NCBI RefSeq assembly: GCF_000382345.1
Contig: NZ_KB908092.1
Coordinates: 1 to 64,000, forward strand
Length of the DNA stretch: 64,000 bases
DNA from: Massilia niastensis DSM 21313
GTDB lineage: Bacteria > Pseudomonadota > Gammaproteobacteria > Burkholderiales > Burkholderiaceae_D
Reading direction: 5' to 3'
The stretch's first letter is position 1. Every line of letters starts with the position of its first letter. Positions 26,727-35,416 of the stretch are shown here, in pieces. Made by a program: the position numbers and the translations under genes. The notes beneath the pieces were generated by a model. The model did not search any database, was not told the origin of the DNA, and saw only the letters and a program-made list of their open reading frames with translations.

Positions 26727-27635
26727 ATGAAGAAAATGTTTCAAGCCAGCGCCTTTGCCCTGGCCCTGATGTCCTCCTCCGCCTTCGCCCAGGACGCGAT
26801 CCACTGCTCCATGTGCGAGGAATGGAACCGTCCCGCCACGCCGTTCAACATCTACGGCAACGCCTGGTACGTCGGCACGGCCGGCCTGTCGGCGGTGCTG
26901 GTGACCGGCCCGCAAGGCCACGTGCTGATCGACGGCGCGCTGCCGCAGTCGGCCCCGCTGATCCGCAGGAACGTCGAAACGCTGGGCTTCAGGATGCAGG
27001 ACATCAAGCTGATCCTGAACTCGCACCCGCACTTCGACCACGCCGGCGCCATCGCCGAGCTGCAGCGCGCCAGCGGCGCGACGGTGGCCGCCAGCCCGCA
27101 CGCGGCCCAGGTGCTGCGCGACGGCACCCCGGGCGCCGACGATCCGCAGTACGACCCGAAGGAGCGCTTCCACATTCCGAAAGTGGACAAGGTGAAGGAA
27201 GTCCTGGATGGCGAAACCCTGTCGGTCGGCCCGCTGCGCATGACCGTGCACTACACGCCGGGCCACACGCCGGGCGGCACCACCTGGACCTGGCAATCCT
27301 GCGAGAAGGGCAAGTGCATGAACATGGTGTACGCCGACAGCCTCACGGCAGTGTCGACGGACGGCTTCTACTACAGCGGCGGCGACCATTATCCCGACCG
27401 GTCGGCGAGCTTCCGCAAGACCATCGACAAGGTCGCCAACCTGAAGTGCGACATCCTGATCGCCGCCCATCCTTCGTTCGGCGACCTGTTCGGCAAGGCG
27501 GCCGCGCGCACCGCGGACAACAACTCCTTCATCGATCCGGACGGCTGCCGCAAGCTGGCCGCCAGCGCCGGCCGCAATTTCGACACGCGCCTTGAACGCG
27601 AGCGCGAGCAAAAGGCGAAAGCGATCGCCCACTGA
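26727..27635 (+). CDS. Subclass B3 metallo-beta-lactamase
   Basis: 302-residue exported Zn-dependent hydrolase. Signal peptide ending SSAFAQ (about residue 21). The B3 metal ligands are complete: HPHFDH (HxHxDH), the His of PGHTPGG and the His of AAHPSFGD; no Cys ligand, and the MCEEW region and C-terminal extension fit B3. Members hydrolyse penicillins, cephalosporins and carbapenems in the periplasm; activity here is inferred from intact ligands. ATG 26727 gives the signal peptide directly, but no Shine-Dalgarno sequence is visible before it. There is no mobile element beside it and base composition matches the neighbours, so it looks like an intrinsic chromosomal gene. Confidence 0.9.
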   Translation: MKKMFQASAFALALMSSSAFAQDAIHCSMCEEWNRPATPFNIYGNAWYVGTAGLSAVLVTGPQGHVLIDGALPQSAPLIRRNVETLGFRMQDIKLILNSHPHFDHAGAIAELQRASGATVAASPHAAQVLRDGTPGADDPQYDPKERFHIPKVDKVKEVLDGETLSVGPLRMTVHYTPGHTPGGTTWTWQSCEKGKCMNMVYADSLTAVSTDGFYYSGGDHYPDRSASFRKTIDKVANLKCDILIAAHPSFGDLFGKAAARTADNNSFIDPDGCRKLAASAGRNFDTRLEREREQKAKAIAH

Positions 27636-27730
27636 GACCCTGGCGCGGGCCTCATCCGGAATGGGTGGGGCCGTGCCGGCGGCCGCGTTTGCTGCCATAC
27701 TGGCGGTCTTTTCCCGTACGACCCGACAGC

Positions 27731-28576
27731 ATGGCCATCCTTTCCGAACTCGTCCTCTATCCGATCAAGTCCTGCGCCGGCATCTCGGTGCCCGAAGCCG
27801 AACTGAGCATCGCCGGCCTGTCAGTCGATGGCGTGCACGACCGCGAATGGATGCTGGTATCGCGCGAAGGGAAATTCCTGACCCAGCGCGAATACCCGCG
27901 CATGGCGCTGGTCAGGCCGCAGGTGGCCGACGGCGCCCTCGTGGTCGAGGCGCCCGGCATGCCGGCGCTGCGCCTGCCGCTGGCGTTTGACGCGGCCGCG
28001 CCCGCCATGCAGGTGCAGATCTGGGACCACAGCGTCTCCGCCGCCGATTGCGGCGACGCGGCGGCGGCCTGGTTCGCCGACGCCATCGGCGGCCCCTGCC
28101 GCCTGGTGCGCTTCCGCCCCGACATCGTGCGCCCGACCAGCACCAGGTGGACCGGCGGCGTTCCGGCCCAGGCCCTGTTCGCCGACGGCTACCCGCTGCT
28201 GCTGATCGGCCAGGCCTCGCTCGACGACCTGAACGCGAAGCTGGCGGCAAGCGGCCGCGCGCCGCTGCCGATGAACCGCTTCCGGCCCAACCTCGTGGTC
28301 GAGGGCATCGAAGCGTTCGAGGAGGATTTCGTCGAATCGTTCGACGCCGATGGCGTGGCGCTGCGCCCGGTCAAACCCTGTGCGCGCTGCCCGATCCCGT
28401 CCATCGACCAGGCCAGCGGCGTCGCCGGGCCCGATCCGATCGACATCCTGGTCACCTACCGCGCCAACCCGCGCATGGAAGGCGCGGTCTGCATGGGCAT
28501 GAACTGCATCGTCATTGACGGCGTCGGCCGGCGCCTCTTCGTCGGCCAGCAACTCGACGCCAGCATCGCCTTCTGA
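27731..28576 (+). CDS. MOSC domain protein (YcbX-like)
   Basis: 281 residues: an N-terminal MOSC beta-barrel domain (LSELVLYPIKSCAG) and a C-terminal MOSC domain with the conserved Cys region KPCARCPIPSIDQ near residue 216 that would bind molybdenum cofactor. It lacks the C-terminal 2Fe-2S ferredoxin domain of E. coli YcbX. YcbX-type proteins reduce N-hydroxylated bases; the exact substrate is unknown. ATG 27731 begins MAILSELVLYP; an upstream in-frame start is not supported by a ribosome site. Confidence 0.85.
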   Translation: MAILSELVLYPIKSCAGISVPEAELSIAGLSVDGVHDREWMLVSREGKFLTQREYPRMALVRPQVADGALVVEAPGMPALRLPLAFDAAAPAMQVQIWDHSVSAADCGDAAAAWFADAIGGPCRLVRFRPDIVRPTSTRWTGGVPAQALFADGYPLLLIGQASLDDLNAKLAASGRAPLPMNRFRPNLVVEGIEAFEEDFVESFDADGVALRPVKPCARCPIPSIDQASGVAGPDPIDILVTYRANPRMEGAVCMGMNCIVIDGVGRRLFVGQQLDASIAF

Positions 28577-28702
28577 ACCAGGCGCCGCGCGATTCTTGCC
28601 CATTGGCAACTGTGTCGCGTATTCGCCCGTGCCAAGGCGTTTTTCGTTTCCAAGCAGCGACAGATGGCGTAATGTTACGCCTAATTGCTGAAAGGAATTT
28701 CC

Positions 28703-29821
28703 ATGCACGAGCCAGACGCGTTGACGCGAGAACTCATGGCGGAAAACGAGACCCTGCGCGCGCGCATGGCTTACCTGCTAGAACAGGCGGAGCGTAACCA
28801 CGAGATCATGTGCCGGCACCAGGCCTTCGACCTGCAGATCGTGGGCGCGGGCAGCTTTCCCGAGCTGGTCGGCACGATCTTCCGCACCTTGCCGGTCATT
28901 TCCGAACTCGACATCGTGACCCTGTCGCTGGTCGACCAGGACGCCGACATCTACACCGTGATGCACCGGCTGGGCGTCGATTTCGACCAGTTCCCGAACC
29001 TGATGTTCTGCGAGCATGCGGCCGAGCTGGGCTACGACCTGTCTCCGGGACAGCGCCCGCGTGCGCTGCTGGGACCGTATGCGCCGGCGCAGCATTGCGC
29101 GATGTTCCCGCATCCGCCGGCCGGCCTGCAGAGCGTGGCGCTGGTGCCGCTGCTGCGCAATACCCGCCTGATCGGCAGCCTGAACCTGGGCAGCGCCGAT
29201 CCGCACCGCTTCACGCCCAACCTCGGCACCGATTTCGTCGAGCACCTGGGATCGATCATCGCGATCTGCCTCGAGAACGTGATCAGCAACGAGATGCTCA
29301 AGTACATCGGGCTGACCGATTCGCTGACCGGGGTGTACAACCGCCGCTACATCGACCGCCGCCTGCTCGAGGAAGTCGCGAGGGCGCAGCGCCAGGGCTA
29401 CGGCTTGTCGTGCATGTACATCGACATCGACCATTTCAAGCAGGTCAACGACACCGTGGGACACCAGGGCGGCGACGAAGTGCTGCGCGAAGTCTCGGCG
29501 CGCATCAAGGCCGAGCTGCGCATGTCGGACGCGCTGGGACGCTTCGGCGGCGAGGAATTCGTGGTGCTGCTGATCGACGCCGACCTGGAGAGCGCGAGCA
29601 TGGTGGCGCAGCGCATCCGCGCCAGCGTCGCCAGCCAGCCGGTCGACCTGGGCAATGGCGAGCGGGTGGCGGTGACGGTGTCGATCGGGGTGGCGGCGCT
29701 GTCCGATGTCGAGCGCGAGCAGGTGATCGAGGACGTGGCCCAGGAACTGGTGGCGACGGCGGATGCCGCGCTGTACCAGGCCAAGGCCGATGGCCGCAAT
29801 CGCGTGGTGACGTACTCGTAG
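28703..29821 (+). CDS. Diguanylate cyclase with DUF484 (GAF-like) sensor domain
   Basis: 372-residue soluble protein. Residues about 1-35 are a coiled coil, 40-205 a DUF484/GAF-like sensor, and 215-372 a GGDEF domain. The active site reads GGEEF, with DIDHFKQVND and the metal and base contacts conserved, and an inhibitory site RMSD stands five residues before GGEEF, so c-di-GMP synthesis with product inhibition is likely. ATG 28703 is used because AAAGGAA precedes it; an upstream ATG at 28685 is less well placed. Its TAG stop is formed by the first bases of a palindromic repeat. It is convergent with the antiporter gene. Confidence 0.9.
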   Translation: MHEPDALTRELMAENETLRARMAYLLEQAERNHEIMCRHQAFDLQIVGAGSFPELVGTIFRTLPVISELDIVTLSLVDQDADIYTVMHRLGVDFDQFPNLMFCEHAAELGYDLSPGQRPRALLGPYAPAQHCAMFPHPPAGLQSVALVPLLRNTRLIGSLNLGSADPHRFTPNLGTDFVEHLGSIIAICLENVISNEMLKYIGLTDSLTGVYNRRYIDRRLLEEVARAQRQGYGLSCMYIDIDHFKQVNDTVGHQGGDEVLREVSARIKAELRMSDALGRFGGEEFVVLLIDADLESASMVAQRIRASVASQPVDLGNGERVAVTVSIGVAALSDVEREQVIEDVAQELVATADAALYQAKADGRNRVVTYS

Positions 29822-29848
29822 GCTGGGCGGCTGAGCCGTCCACCCTAC
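29818..29848. repeat. Minimal palindromic repeat shared by two convergent genes
   Basis: 31 bases: GTAGGCTGGGCGGC, TGA, GCCGTCCACCCTAC. It carries the two ends of the dispersed repeats at 11042, 20678 and 21498 without their interior. The left TAG is the stop of the diguanylate cyclase and the right CTA is, on the minus strand, the TAG stop of the antiporter. As a 14-bp stem with a few mismatches it can also act as a bidirectional terminator. Confidence 0.8.
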
Positions 29849-31824
29849 AGCAAGCGCTCCTCCGCCCGCCCGACCGCCTCGCCTTCGCCGCGCAACACCA
29901 CCACATCCCCCGCCATCAGCGCCGTATCCGGCCCGGCATCGACGCGCTGCCCGGCGCGCCGCAGCGCCGTCACCTCGGCGCCCACCTCATCCAGCCTCAG
30001 CTCCCCCAGCGCCTTGCCGACCGCCGCGGACTGGTCGTGCAGGCGCACCGAATGCAGCCGCACATAGTTGTGCTCCGGATCGTCGCTGATGTCGCCGGCG
30101 CCATGGAAGTAGCCGCGCAGCGCCGCATAGCGCTCGTCGCGCGCGGCCTGCACGCGGTGCACCACGCGCCGCAGCGGCACGCCCAGGGTCAGCAGGGCGT
30201 GCGAGGCCAGCATCAGGCTGCTCTCCAGCGCTTCCGGCACCACCTCGGTGGCGCCGGCGCGCTTGAGCGTGTCGAGGTCGCTGTCGTCGAGGCTGCGCAC
30301 GATCACCGGCAGGGCCGGCGCCAGCTCGTGCACCAGGTGCAGCACCTTGAGCGCCAGGCGCGTGTCGGCGCAGGTGATCACGAGGGCGCTGGCGCGGTTG
30401 ATGCCGGCCGCGATCAGGCTCTCGCGCCGCGTCGCGTCGCCGTAGGACACGCTGGCGCCGGCCGCCTGGGCTTCCTGCACCCGCTCCGGATCCAGGTCGA
30501 GCGCGTACCAGGGCAGCTTTTCCTCGGTCAGCAGGGTGGCCAGGCTCTGGCCGCTGCGCCCGAAGCCGGCGATGATCACGTGCTTCTGGGTCTTCATGGT
30601 GCGCGTCGCCAGCTGGGTCAGCTGCAGCGACTGCATCATCCATTCGTTGGCCGCGACCTTCATCACGATCTTGTCCGAGTTGGCGATGACGAGCGGCGCG
30701 ATCAGCATCGACAGCACCATCGAGGCCAGCACCAGCTGCATCAGGAAGGGATCGATCAGCTTCGAGCCGGAGGCCAGGTTCAGCAGCACGAAGCCGAATT
30801 CGCCGGCCTGCGCCAGCGCCAGGCCGGTGCGCATCGACACCCCGTCCGAGGAGCCGAACAGCTTGGCCAGCCCGGCGATCAGGGCGAACTTGAGCAGCAC
30901 CGGCAGCACCAGCAGCGCCAGCACCAGCCACCAGTTGGCCAGCACCAGCTGCAGGTTGAGCAGCATGCCGATGGTGATGAAGAACAGCCCCAGCAGCACG
31001 TCGCGGAAGGGCTTGATGTCTTCTTCCACCTGGTGCTTGTACTGGGTCTCGGAAATCAGCATGCCGGCCACGAAAGCCCCCAGCGCCAGCGACAGGCCGG
31101 CCCGCTCGGTGATCCAGGCCGCGCCCAGGGTCACCAGGAGCAGGTTCAGCATGAACAGTTCCTGCGAACGGCGCTTGACCACCACCGTGAACCAGCGCCG
31201 CATCAGCTTCTGGCCGAAGAACAGCAGCAGGGCCAGCACCAGGGCCGCCTTCAGCGCCGCCCAGCCCAGGGTGACCGGCAGGTCCTCGGGATTGCGCGCC
31301 AGCGCAGGGATCATGATCAGCAGCGGCACCACGGCCAGGTCCTGGAACAGCAGGATGCCGATGATGCGCCGCCCGTGCTCGGTCTCCAGCTCGATCCGCT
31401 CGGTCAGCAGCTTGACCACGATCGCGGTGGACGACATCGCCAGCGCGCCGCCCAGCGCGAACGCGGCCTGCCAGCTGACCTGCAACTGCGGCGTCAGGTA
31501 GGACACCAGCTGGGCGAAGACGATGGTGGCGACGATGGTCAGGACGACCTGGGCCATCCCGAGTCCGAACACGATGCGCCGCATCGATTTGAGCTGGGCC
31601 AGGGAAAATTCGAGCCCGATGGAAAACATGAGGAACACGACACCGAACTCGGCCAGCGCATGGGTGGCGGGGCTGTCGTCGGCCAGGGCCAGGGCGTGCG
31701 GGCCGATCAGCACGCCGACGGCCAGGTAGCCGAGCATCGGCGGCAGGTGCAGCATCCGGAAGGCGACCACGCCCAGGACGGCGCAGCCCAGCAGGAGAAG
31801 GGTTAGTTCAAGTCCTGAATGCAT
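29845..31824 (-). CDS. CPA2-family cation:proton antiporter with RCK domains (Kef/YbaL type)
   Basis: 659-residue inner-membrane protein. About 12 membrane helices occupy residues 5-380 (CPA2 Na+/H+ exchanger fold, for example FGVVFLMFSIGLEFSLAQLK). A TrkA-N domain follows with the dinucleotide-binding HVIIAGFGRSGQSLA near residue 412, and a TrkA-C domain lies at the C-terminus. Such proteins export K+ in exchange for H+ under nucleotide control. No KefF/KefG-like partner is adjacent. Divergent from kdsD; its stop lies in the 31-base palindrome. Confidence 0.88.
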   Translation of the reverse strand: MHSGLELTLLLLGCAVLGVVAFRMLHLPPMLGYLAVGVLIGPHALALADDSPATHALAEFGVVFLMFSIGLEFSLAQLKSMRRIVFGLGMAQVVLTIVATIVFAQLVSYLTPQLQVSWQAAFALGGALAMSSTAIVVKLLTERIELETEHGRRIIGILLFQDLAVVPLLIMIPALARNPEDLPVTLGWAALKAALVLALLLFFGQKLMRRWFTVVVKRRSQELFMLNLLLVTLGAAWITERAGLSLALGAFVAGMLISETQYKHQVEEDIKPFRDVLLGLFFITIGMLLNLQLVLANWWLVLALLVLPVLLKFALIAGLAKLFGSSDGVSMRTGLALAQAGEFGFVLLNLASGSKLIDPFLMQLVLASMVLSMLIAPLVIANSDKIVMKVAANEWMMQSLQLTQLATRTMKTQKHVIIAGFGRSGQSLATLLTEEKLPWYALDLDPERVQEAQAAGASVSYGDATRRESLIAAGINRASALVITCADTRLALKVLHLVHELAPALPVIVRSLDDSDLDTLKRAGATEVVPEALESSLMLASHALLTLGVPLRRVVHRVQAARDERYAALRGYFHGAGDISDDPEHNYVRLHSVRLHDQSAAVGKALGELRLDEVGAEVTALRRAGQRVDAGPDTALMAGDVVVLRGEGEAVGRAEERLL

Positions 31825-31923
31825 CGGCTCCCGCCTGGTGGGTGTTGTTTGTTACGTCTGGCAAGTTTTTTGCTTTCCCAATTCGTTTATACTTCCAGAA
31901 TGAGTGTAACCCATGAAAAAATA

Positions 31924-32922
31924 ATGCTGAAAAGTTTTGACGAGAACCAGGCCCGCCGCCTGCTGGAGTTGGGGCGCGAAACCCTGGCCATCGAGGCCGA
32001 TGCGATCCGCGCGCTGCACGCCCGCCTGGGCGGCGACGACAGCTTCGTGCGCGCCGCCGAGCTGATGTATGCCTGCGAAGGGCGCGTCATCGTGTCCGGC
32101 ATGGGCAAGTCCGGCCATATCGGCCGCAAGATCGCCGCCACCCTGGCCTCGACCGGCACCCCGGCCTTCTTCGTCCACCCGGGCGAGGCCGCGCACGGCG
32201 ACCTGGGCATGGTTACCCCGAAAGACGTGTTCGTCGCCATCTCGTATTCCGGCGAATCGACCGAACTGCTCGACATCCTGCCGGTCGTCAAGCGCATGGG
32301 CACGTCCGTGATCGCCATGACCGGCAAGCCGCAGTCCAACCTGGCCCAGCTGGCCGACGTCCACCTCAACGTCGCGGTGGACAAGGAAGCCTGCACCCTG
32401 AACCTGGCGCCGACCACCAGCACCACCGTCACGCTCGCCATGGGCGACGCGCTGGCCGTGGCGCTGCTCGATACGCGCGGCTTCCGCGAGGAAGACTTCG
32501 CGATGTCGCATCCGGGCGGCGCGCTGGGCCGCCGCCTGCTGACCCATGTGCGCGACGTGATGCGCAGCGGCGACGCGGTGCCGGCCGTGGCGCCCGAGGT
32601 GCCGCTGGCCAAGGCGCTGCTCGAGATCACCCAGAAGGGCATGGGCATGACCGCCGTGATCGACGAAGAACGCCGCCCGATCGGCGTGTTCACCGACGGC
32701 GACCTGCGCCGCCTGATCGAACGCTTCCACGATTTCTCCAACATCACCATCCGCGACGTGATGCACGCCAACCCGCGCCGCGTCCACCCGGAACAGCTGG
32801 CGGTCGACGCCGTCGCGGTGATGGAGGAATTCCGGATCAACCAGATGCTCGTGGTCGACCATGAAGACCGCCTGGTCGGCGCCCTGCACATCCACGACCT
32901 GACCCGCGCCAAGGTGATCTGA
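31924..32922 (+). CDS. kdsD: D-arabinose 5-phosphate isomerase
   Basis: Converts ribulose 5-phosphate to arabinose 5-phosphate, the first step to Kdo for lipopolysaccharide. SIS domain with VSGMGKSGHIGRKIAATLASTGT near residue 56 and HPGEAAHGDLGM, then two CBS domains from about residue 205. 332 residues from ATG 31924, which best matches known KdsD. An in-frame ATG at 31900 would lie only a few bases from a TATACT hexamer at 31888-31893 that may be the promoter -10, so it is disfavoured. Its TGA overlaps the kdsC ATG. Confidence 0.94.
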   Translation: MLKSFDENQARRLLELGRETLAIEADAIRALHARLGGDDSFVRAAELMYACEGRVIVSGMGKSGHIGRKIAATLASTGTPAFFVHPGEAAHGDLGMVTPKDVFVAISYSGESTELLDILPVVKRMGTSVIAMTGKPQSNLAQLADVHLNVAVDKEACTLNLAPTTSTTVTLAMGDALAVALLDTRGFREEDFAMSHPGGALGRRLLTHVRDVMRSGDAVPAVAPEVPLAKALLEITQKGMGMTAVIDEERRPIGVFTDGDLRRLIERFHDFSNITIRDVMHANPRRVHPEQLAVDAVAVMEEFRINQMLVVDHEDRLVGALHIHDLTRAKVI

Positions 32923-33452
32923 TGAAGCCGTTAGCACACATGGAGCGCGCAGCGCGCGTGAAAGTCATGATTTTCGACGTCGACGGCGTGCTGACCGACG
33001 GCAGCCTCACCTACGGCCCGGACGGCGAAGTCACCAAGACCTTCAACGTGCTCGACGGCCTGGGCATCCAGCTGCTGGGCAAGACCGGGGTGCAGACCGC
33101 GATCATCAGCGCGCGCAACTCGCCGATCGTGGTCAAGCGCGCGGCCGACCTGGGCATCGCCCACGTCTACCAGGGCATCCACGACAAGCGCGTCGGCTTC
33201 GCCAAGCTGCTCGAGGCCACCGGCGTCACGGCCGAGGAGTGCGGCTACATCGGCGACGACGTGATCGACCTGCCGCTGCTGTTGAAGGTCGGCTTCGCGG
33301 TCGCGGTGCCATCCGGCCACCCCGAGGTGCAGCACCGCGCCCACTACGTGACCCGCAACCCGGGCGGACGCGGCGCCGTGCGCGAGGTGTGCGACCTCGT
33401 CATGCGCGCCCAGGGCACCTACGAACAGGCACTGGCCCCGTATTTTGCGTAA
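32922..33452 (+). CDS. kdsC: 3-deoxy-D-manno-octulosonate 8-phosphate phosphatase
   Basis: HAD-superfamily phosphatase releasing Kdo from Kdo-8-P. Nucleophile motif MIFDVDGVLTDG near residue 14, motif II SARNS, motif III Lys in AHVYQGIHDK, and motif IV GDDVIDLPLL. 176 residues, the small C0 type that forms a tetramer. The start overlaps kdsD (ATGA) and its end abuts lptC. Confidence 0.95.
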   Translation: MKPLAHMERAARVKVMIFDVDGVLTDGSLTYGPDGEVTKTFNVLDGLGIQLLGKTGVQTAIISARNSPIVVKRAADLGIAHVYQGIHDKRVGFAKLLEATGVTAEECGYIGDDVIDLPLLLKVGFAVAVPSGHPEVQHRAHYVTRNPGGRGAVREVCDLVMRAQGTYEQALAPYFA

Positions 33453-33462
33453 AAAAACCGTC

Positions 33463-34068
33463 ATGGCCACCTACGTCAACAAGCGCACCGCACACCGCTG
33501 GAAGCTGCTGTCGGTCATGATGCTGGGCGTGTTCTGCGCCTTCGGCAGCTTCTGGCTGCTGCAGCTGATGCAGGATGCCGACCCGGATGCGCAGCTGGGC
33601 GGACCGCCGAACGAACCCGACTACATCGTCGAGAACTTCTCGTTCGTGCGCATGACGGACAATGGCCAGCCGAGCTACGTGGTGTCCGGCAGGCGCCTGG
33701 CGCACCGGCCGCTGGGCGACGTCTCCGACGTCGACCAGCCGGTCATGCGCGGCATCGCGCCGGGCCGGCCGCCGCTGACGGTGCATTCCGATCGCGCGCG
33801 CATCTATCACCAGGAACACCGGGTCGACCTGCTCGGCAATGTCGACGCCCAGCGTCCGGCCACGCCGAAGTCCGAATCGCTGCGCATCCGCACCGAGGCC
33901 CTGACCCTGCTGCCCGACGAAGAGATCATGAAGACCGACCAGCCGATCGAGATGCAGCTCGGCGCGTCCAGCGTGCGCGGCACCGGCATGGTGGCGAACA
34001 ACGCGACCCAGAAGCTGCACCTGGCCACCCGCGGCCAGATCGTCTACCCGCCACGCGAGCGCCGCTAG
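33463..34068 (+). CDS. lptC: LPS export protein LptC
   Basis: Bitopic inner-membrane component of the Lpt bridge carrying lipopolysaccharide from LptBFG to LptA. One membrane helix at about residues 13-33 (VMMLGVFCAFGSFWLL) and a periplasmic beta-jellyroll. 201 residues from ATG 33463; an in-frame TTG at 33445 would overlap kdsC by 8 bases and is an alternative. Part of kdsD-kdsC-lptC-lptA-lptB. Confidence 0.92.
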   Translation: MATYVNKRTAHRWKLLSVMMLGVFCAFGSFWLLQLMQDADPDAQLGGPPNEPDYIVENFSFVRMTDNGQPSYVVSGRRLAHRPLGDVSDVDQPVMRGIAPGRPPLTVHSDRARIYHQEHRVDLLGNVDAQRPATPKSESLRIRTEALTLLPDEEIMKTDQPIEMQLGASSVRGTGMVANNATQKLHLATRGQIVYPPRERR

Positions 34069-34098
34069 GGCGCCGCGTCTACACAGGACCAGCACAAA

Positions 34099-34653
34099 AT
34101 GAAGAAACACATCGCTGCCGCTTTCCTCTCCCTGGTGTCGCTCACGGCCTTCGCCGAGCGCGCCGATTCGCTCAAGCAGGCAGTCATCAACTTCGACTCG
34201 CTCGACGTCGACGAGGTCACCCAGACCCGCATCCTGACCGGCAACGTGGTCGTCACCCGCGGCACCCTGGTGCTGAAGTCCGACCGCGCCCTGGTCAAGG
34301 AGACCCCGGAAGGCTACATGAGCGTGACCCTGACCTCGAATCCGGGCAAGGTCGCGACCTTCCGCCAGAAGCGCGACGGCGGCCCCGACCTGTGGGTCGA
34401 AGGGCAGGCCCAGCGCATCGAATACGACGAGCGTTCCGAGGTCGTCAAGCTGTTCTCGAGCGCGATCGTGAAGGAGCTCGAGAAGACCCGCGTGACCAAC
34501 GAGATCACCGCGCCCTTCATCGCCTACGACAACCGCAAGGAAGTCGCCACCGTGCGCAACGACGCCAGCGGCGAGAGCAAGGTCGGCGGCGGACGCGGCA
34601 CCCTGATCCTGGCCCCGAAACGCAGCACGCCCGCAGAGCAAGGGAAGCAATGA
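34099..34653 (+). CDS. lptA: LPS transport periplasmic protein LptA
   Basis: Periplasmic OstA-fold protein that polymerises into the LPS bridge. Signal peptide MKKHIAAAFLSLVSLTAFAE, then a beta-jellyroll with LTGNVVVTRGTLVLKSDRA near residue 46, typical of the family. 184 residues. Its TGA overlaps the lptB start. Confidence 0.93.
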   Translation: MKKHIAAAFLSLVSLTAFAERADSLKQAVINFDSLDVDEVTQTRILTGNVVVTRGTLVLKSDRALVKETPEGYMSVTLTSNPGKVATFRQKRDGGPDLWVEGQAQRIEYDERSEVVKLFSSAIVKELEKTRVTNEITAPFIAYDNRKEVATVRNDASGESKVGGGRGTLILAPKRSTPAEQGKQ

Positions 34654-35408
34654 TGGCAGTACCGGAATGTGGCAGCACCCTGATCGTCAAGGGCCTCCAG
34701 AAAAGCTACGGCAAGCGCATGGTCGTGCACGACGTGTCGCTGCAGGTCGAGTGCGGCGAAGTGGTCGGCCTGCTGGGCCCGAACGGCGCCGGCAAGACCA
34801 CCTCGTTCTACATGATCGTCGGCCTGGTGCCGTCGGACGCCGGCACCATCGACATCAACGGCACCGACATCTCGAGCCTGCCGATCCACCGGCGCGCGGT
34901 GCTCGGCCTGTCCTACCTGCCGCAGGAAGCCTCGGTATTCCGCAAGCTGACCGTGGAAGAGAACATCCGCGCGGTGCTGGAACTGCAGCGCGTGAACGGC
35001 AAGCCGCTGACCCGCGACCAGATCAACGAGCGCCTCGACACCCTGCTGGCCGACCTGCAGATCGAGAAGCTGCGCGAGAGCCCGGCGCTGGCGCTGTCGG
35101 GCGGCGAGCGGCGCCGCGTCGAGATCGCGCGCGCGCTGGCGACCAACCCGCGCTTCGTGCTGCTCGACGAGCCGTTCGCGGGCGTGGACCCGATCGCGGT
35201 GATCGAGATCCAGCGCATCGTGCGCTTCCTGAAGGAGCGCCAGATCGGCGTCCTGATCACCGACCACAACGTGCGCGAGACGCTGGGCATCTGCGACCGC
35301 GCCTACATCATCAACCAGGGTTCGGTGCTGGCCTCGGGCCGCCCTGACGATATCATTGCCGACGAATCCGTACGCCGAGTCTATCTCGGCGAACACTTCC
35401 GAATGTAG
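34650..35408 (+). CDS. lptB: LPS export ABC transporter ATP-binding protein LptB
   Basis: Cytoplasmic ATPase driving LPS extraction with LptFG. Walker [15 protein letters not shown] near residue 46, Q-loop in [16 protein letters not shown], signature [15 protein letters not shown], Walker [12 protein letters not shown], and switch His in [10 protein letters not shown]. 252 residues. ATG 34650 overlaps the lptA stop; ATG 34653 directly follows. rpoN starts 8 bases after the stop. Confidence 0.96.
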   Translation: MMAVPECGSTLIVKGLQKSYGKRMVVHDVSLQVECGEVVGLLGPNGAGKTTSFYMIVGLVPSDAGTIDINGTDISSLPIHRRAVLGLSYLPQEASVFRKLTVEENIRAVLELQRVNGKPLTRDQINERLDTLLADLQIEKLRESPALALSGGERRRVEIARALATNPRFVLLDEPFAGVDPIAVIEIQRIVRFLKERQIGVLITDHNVRETLGICDRAYIINQGSVLASGRPDDIIADESVRRVYLGEHFRM

Positions 35409-35416
35409 ATGTAGCG

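Noticed and set aside
28810-31806. A 998-codon plus-strand frame across the GGDEF gene and the antiporter
   Set aside because: It changes from an out-of-frame copy of one gene to an antisense copy of the other; composition is low-complexity His/Gln/Arg and no motif is seen.
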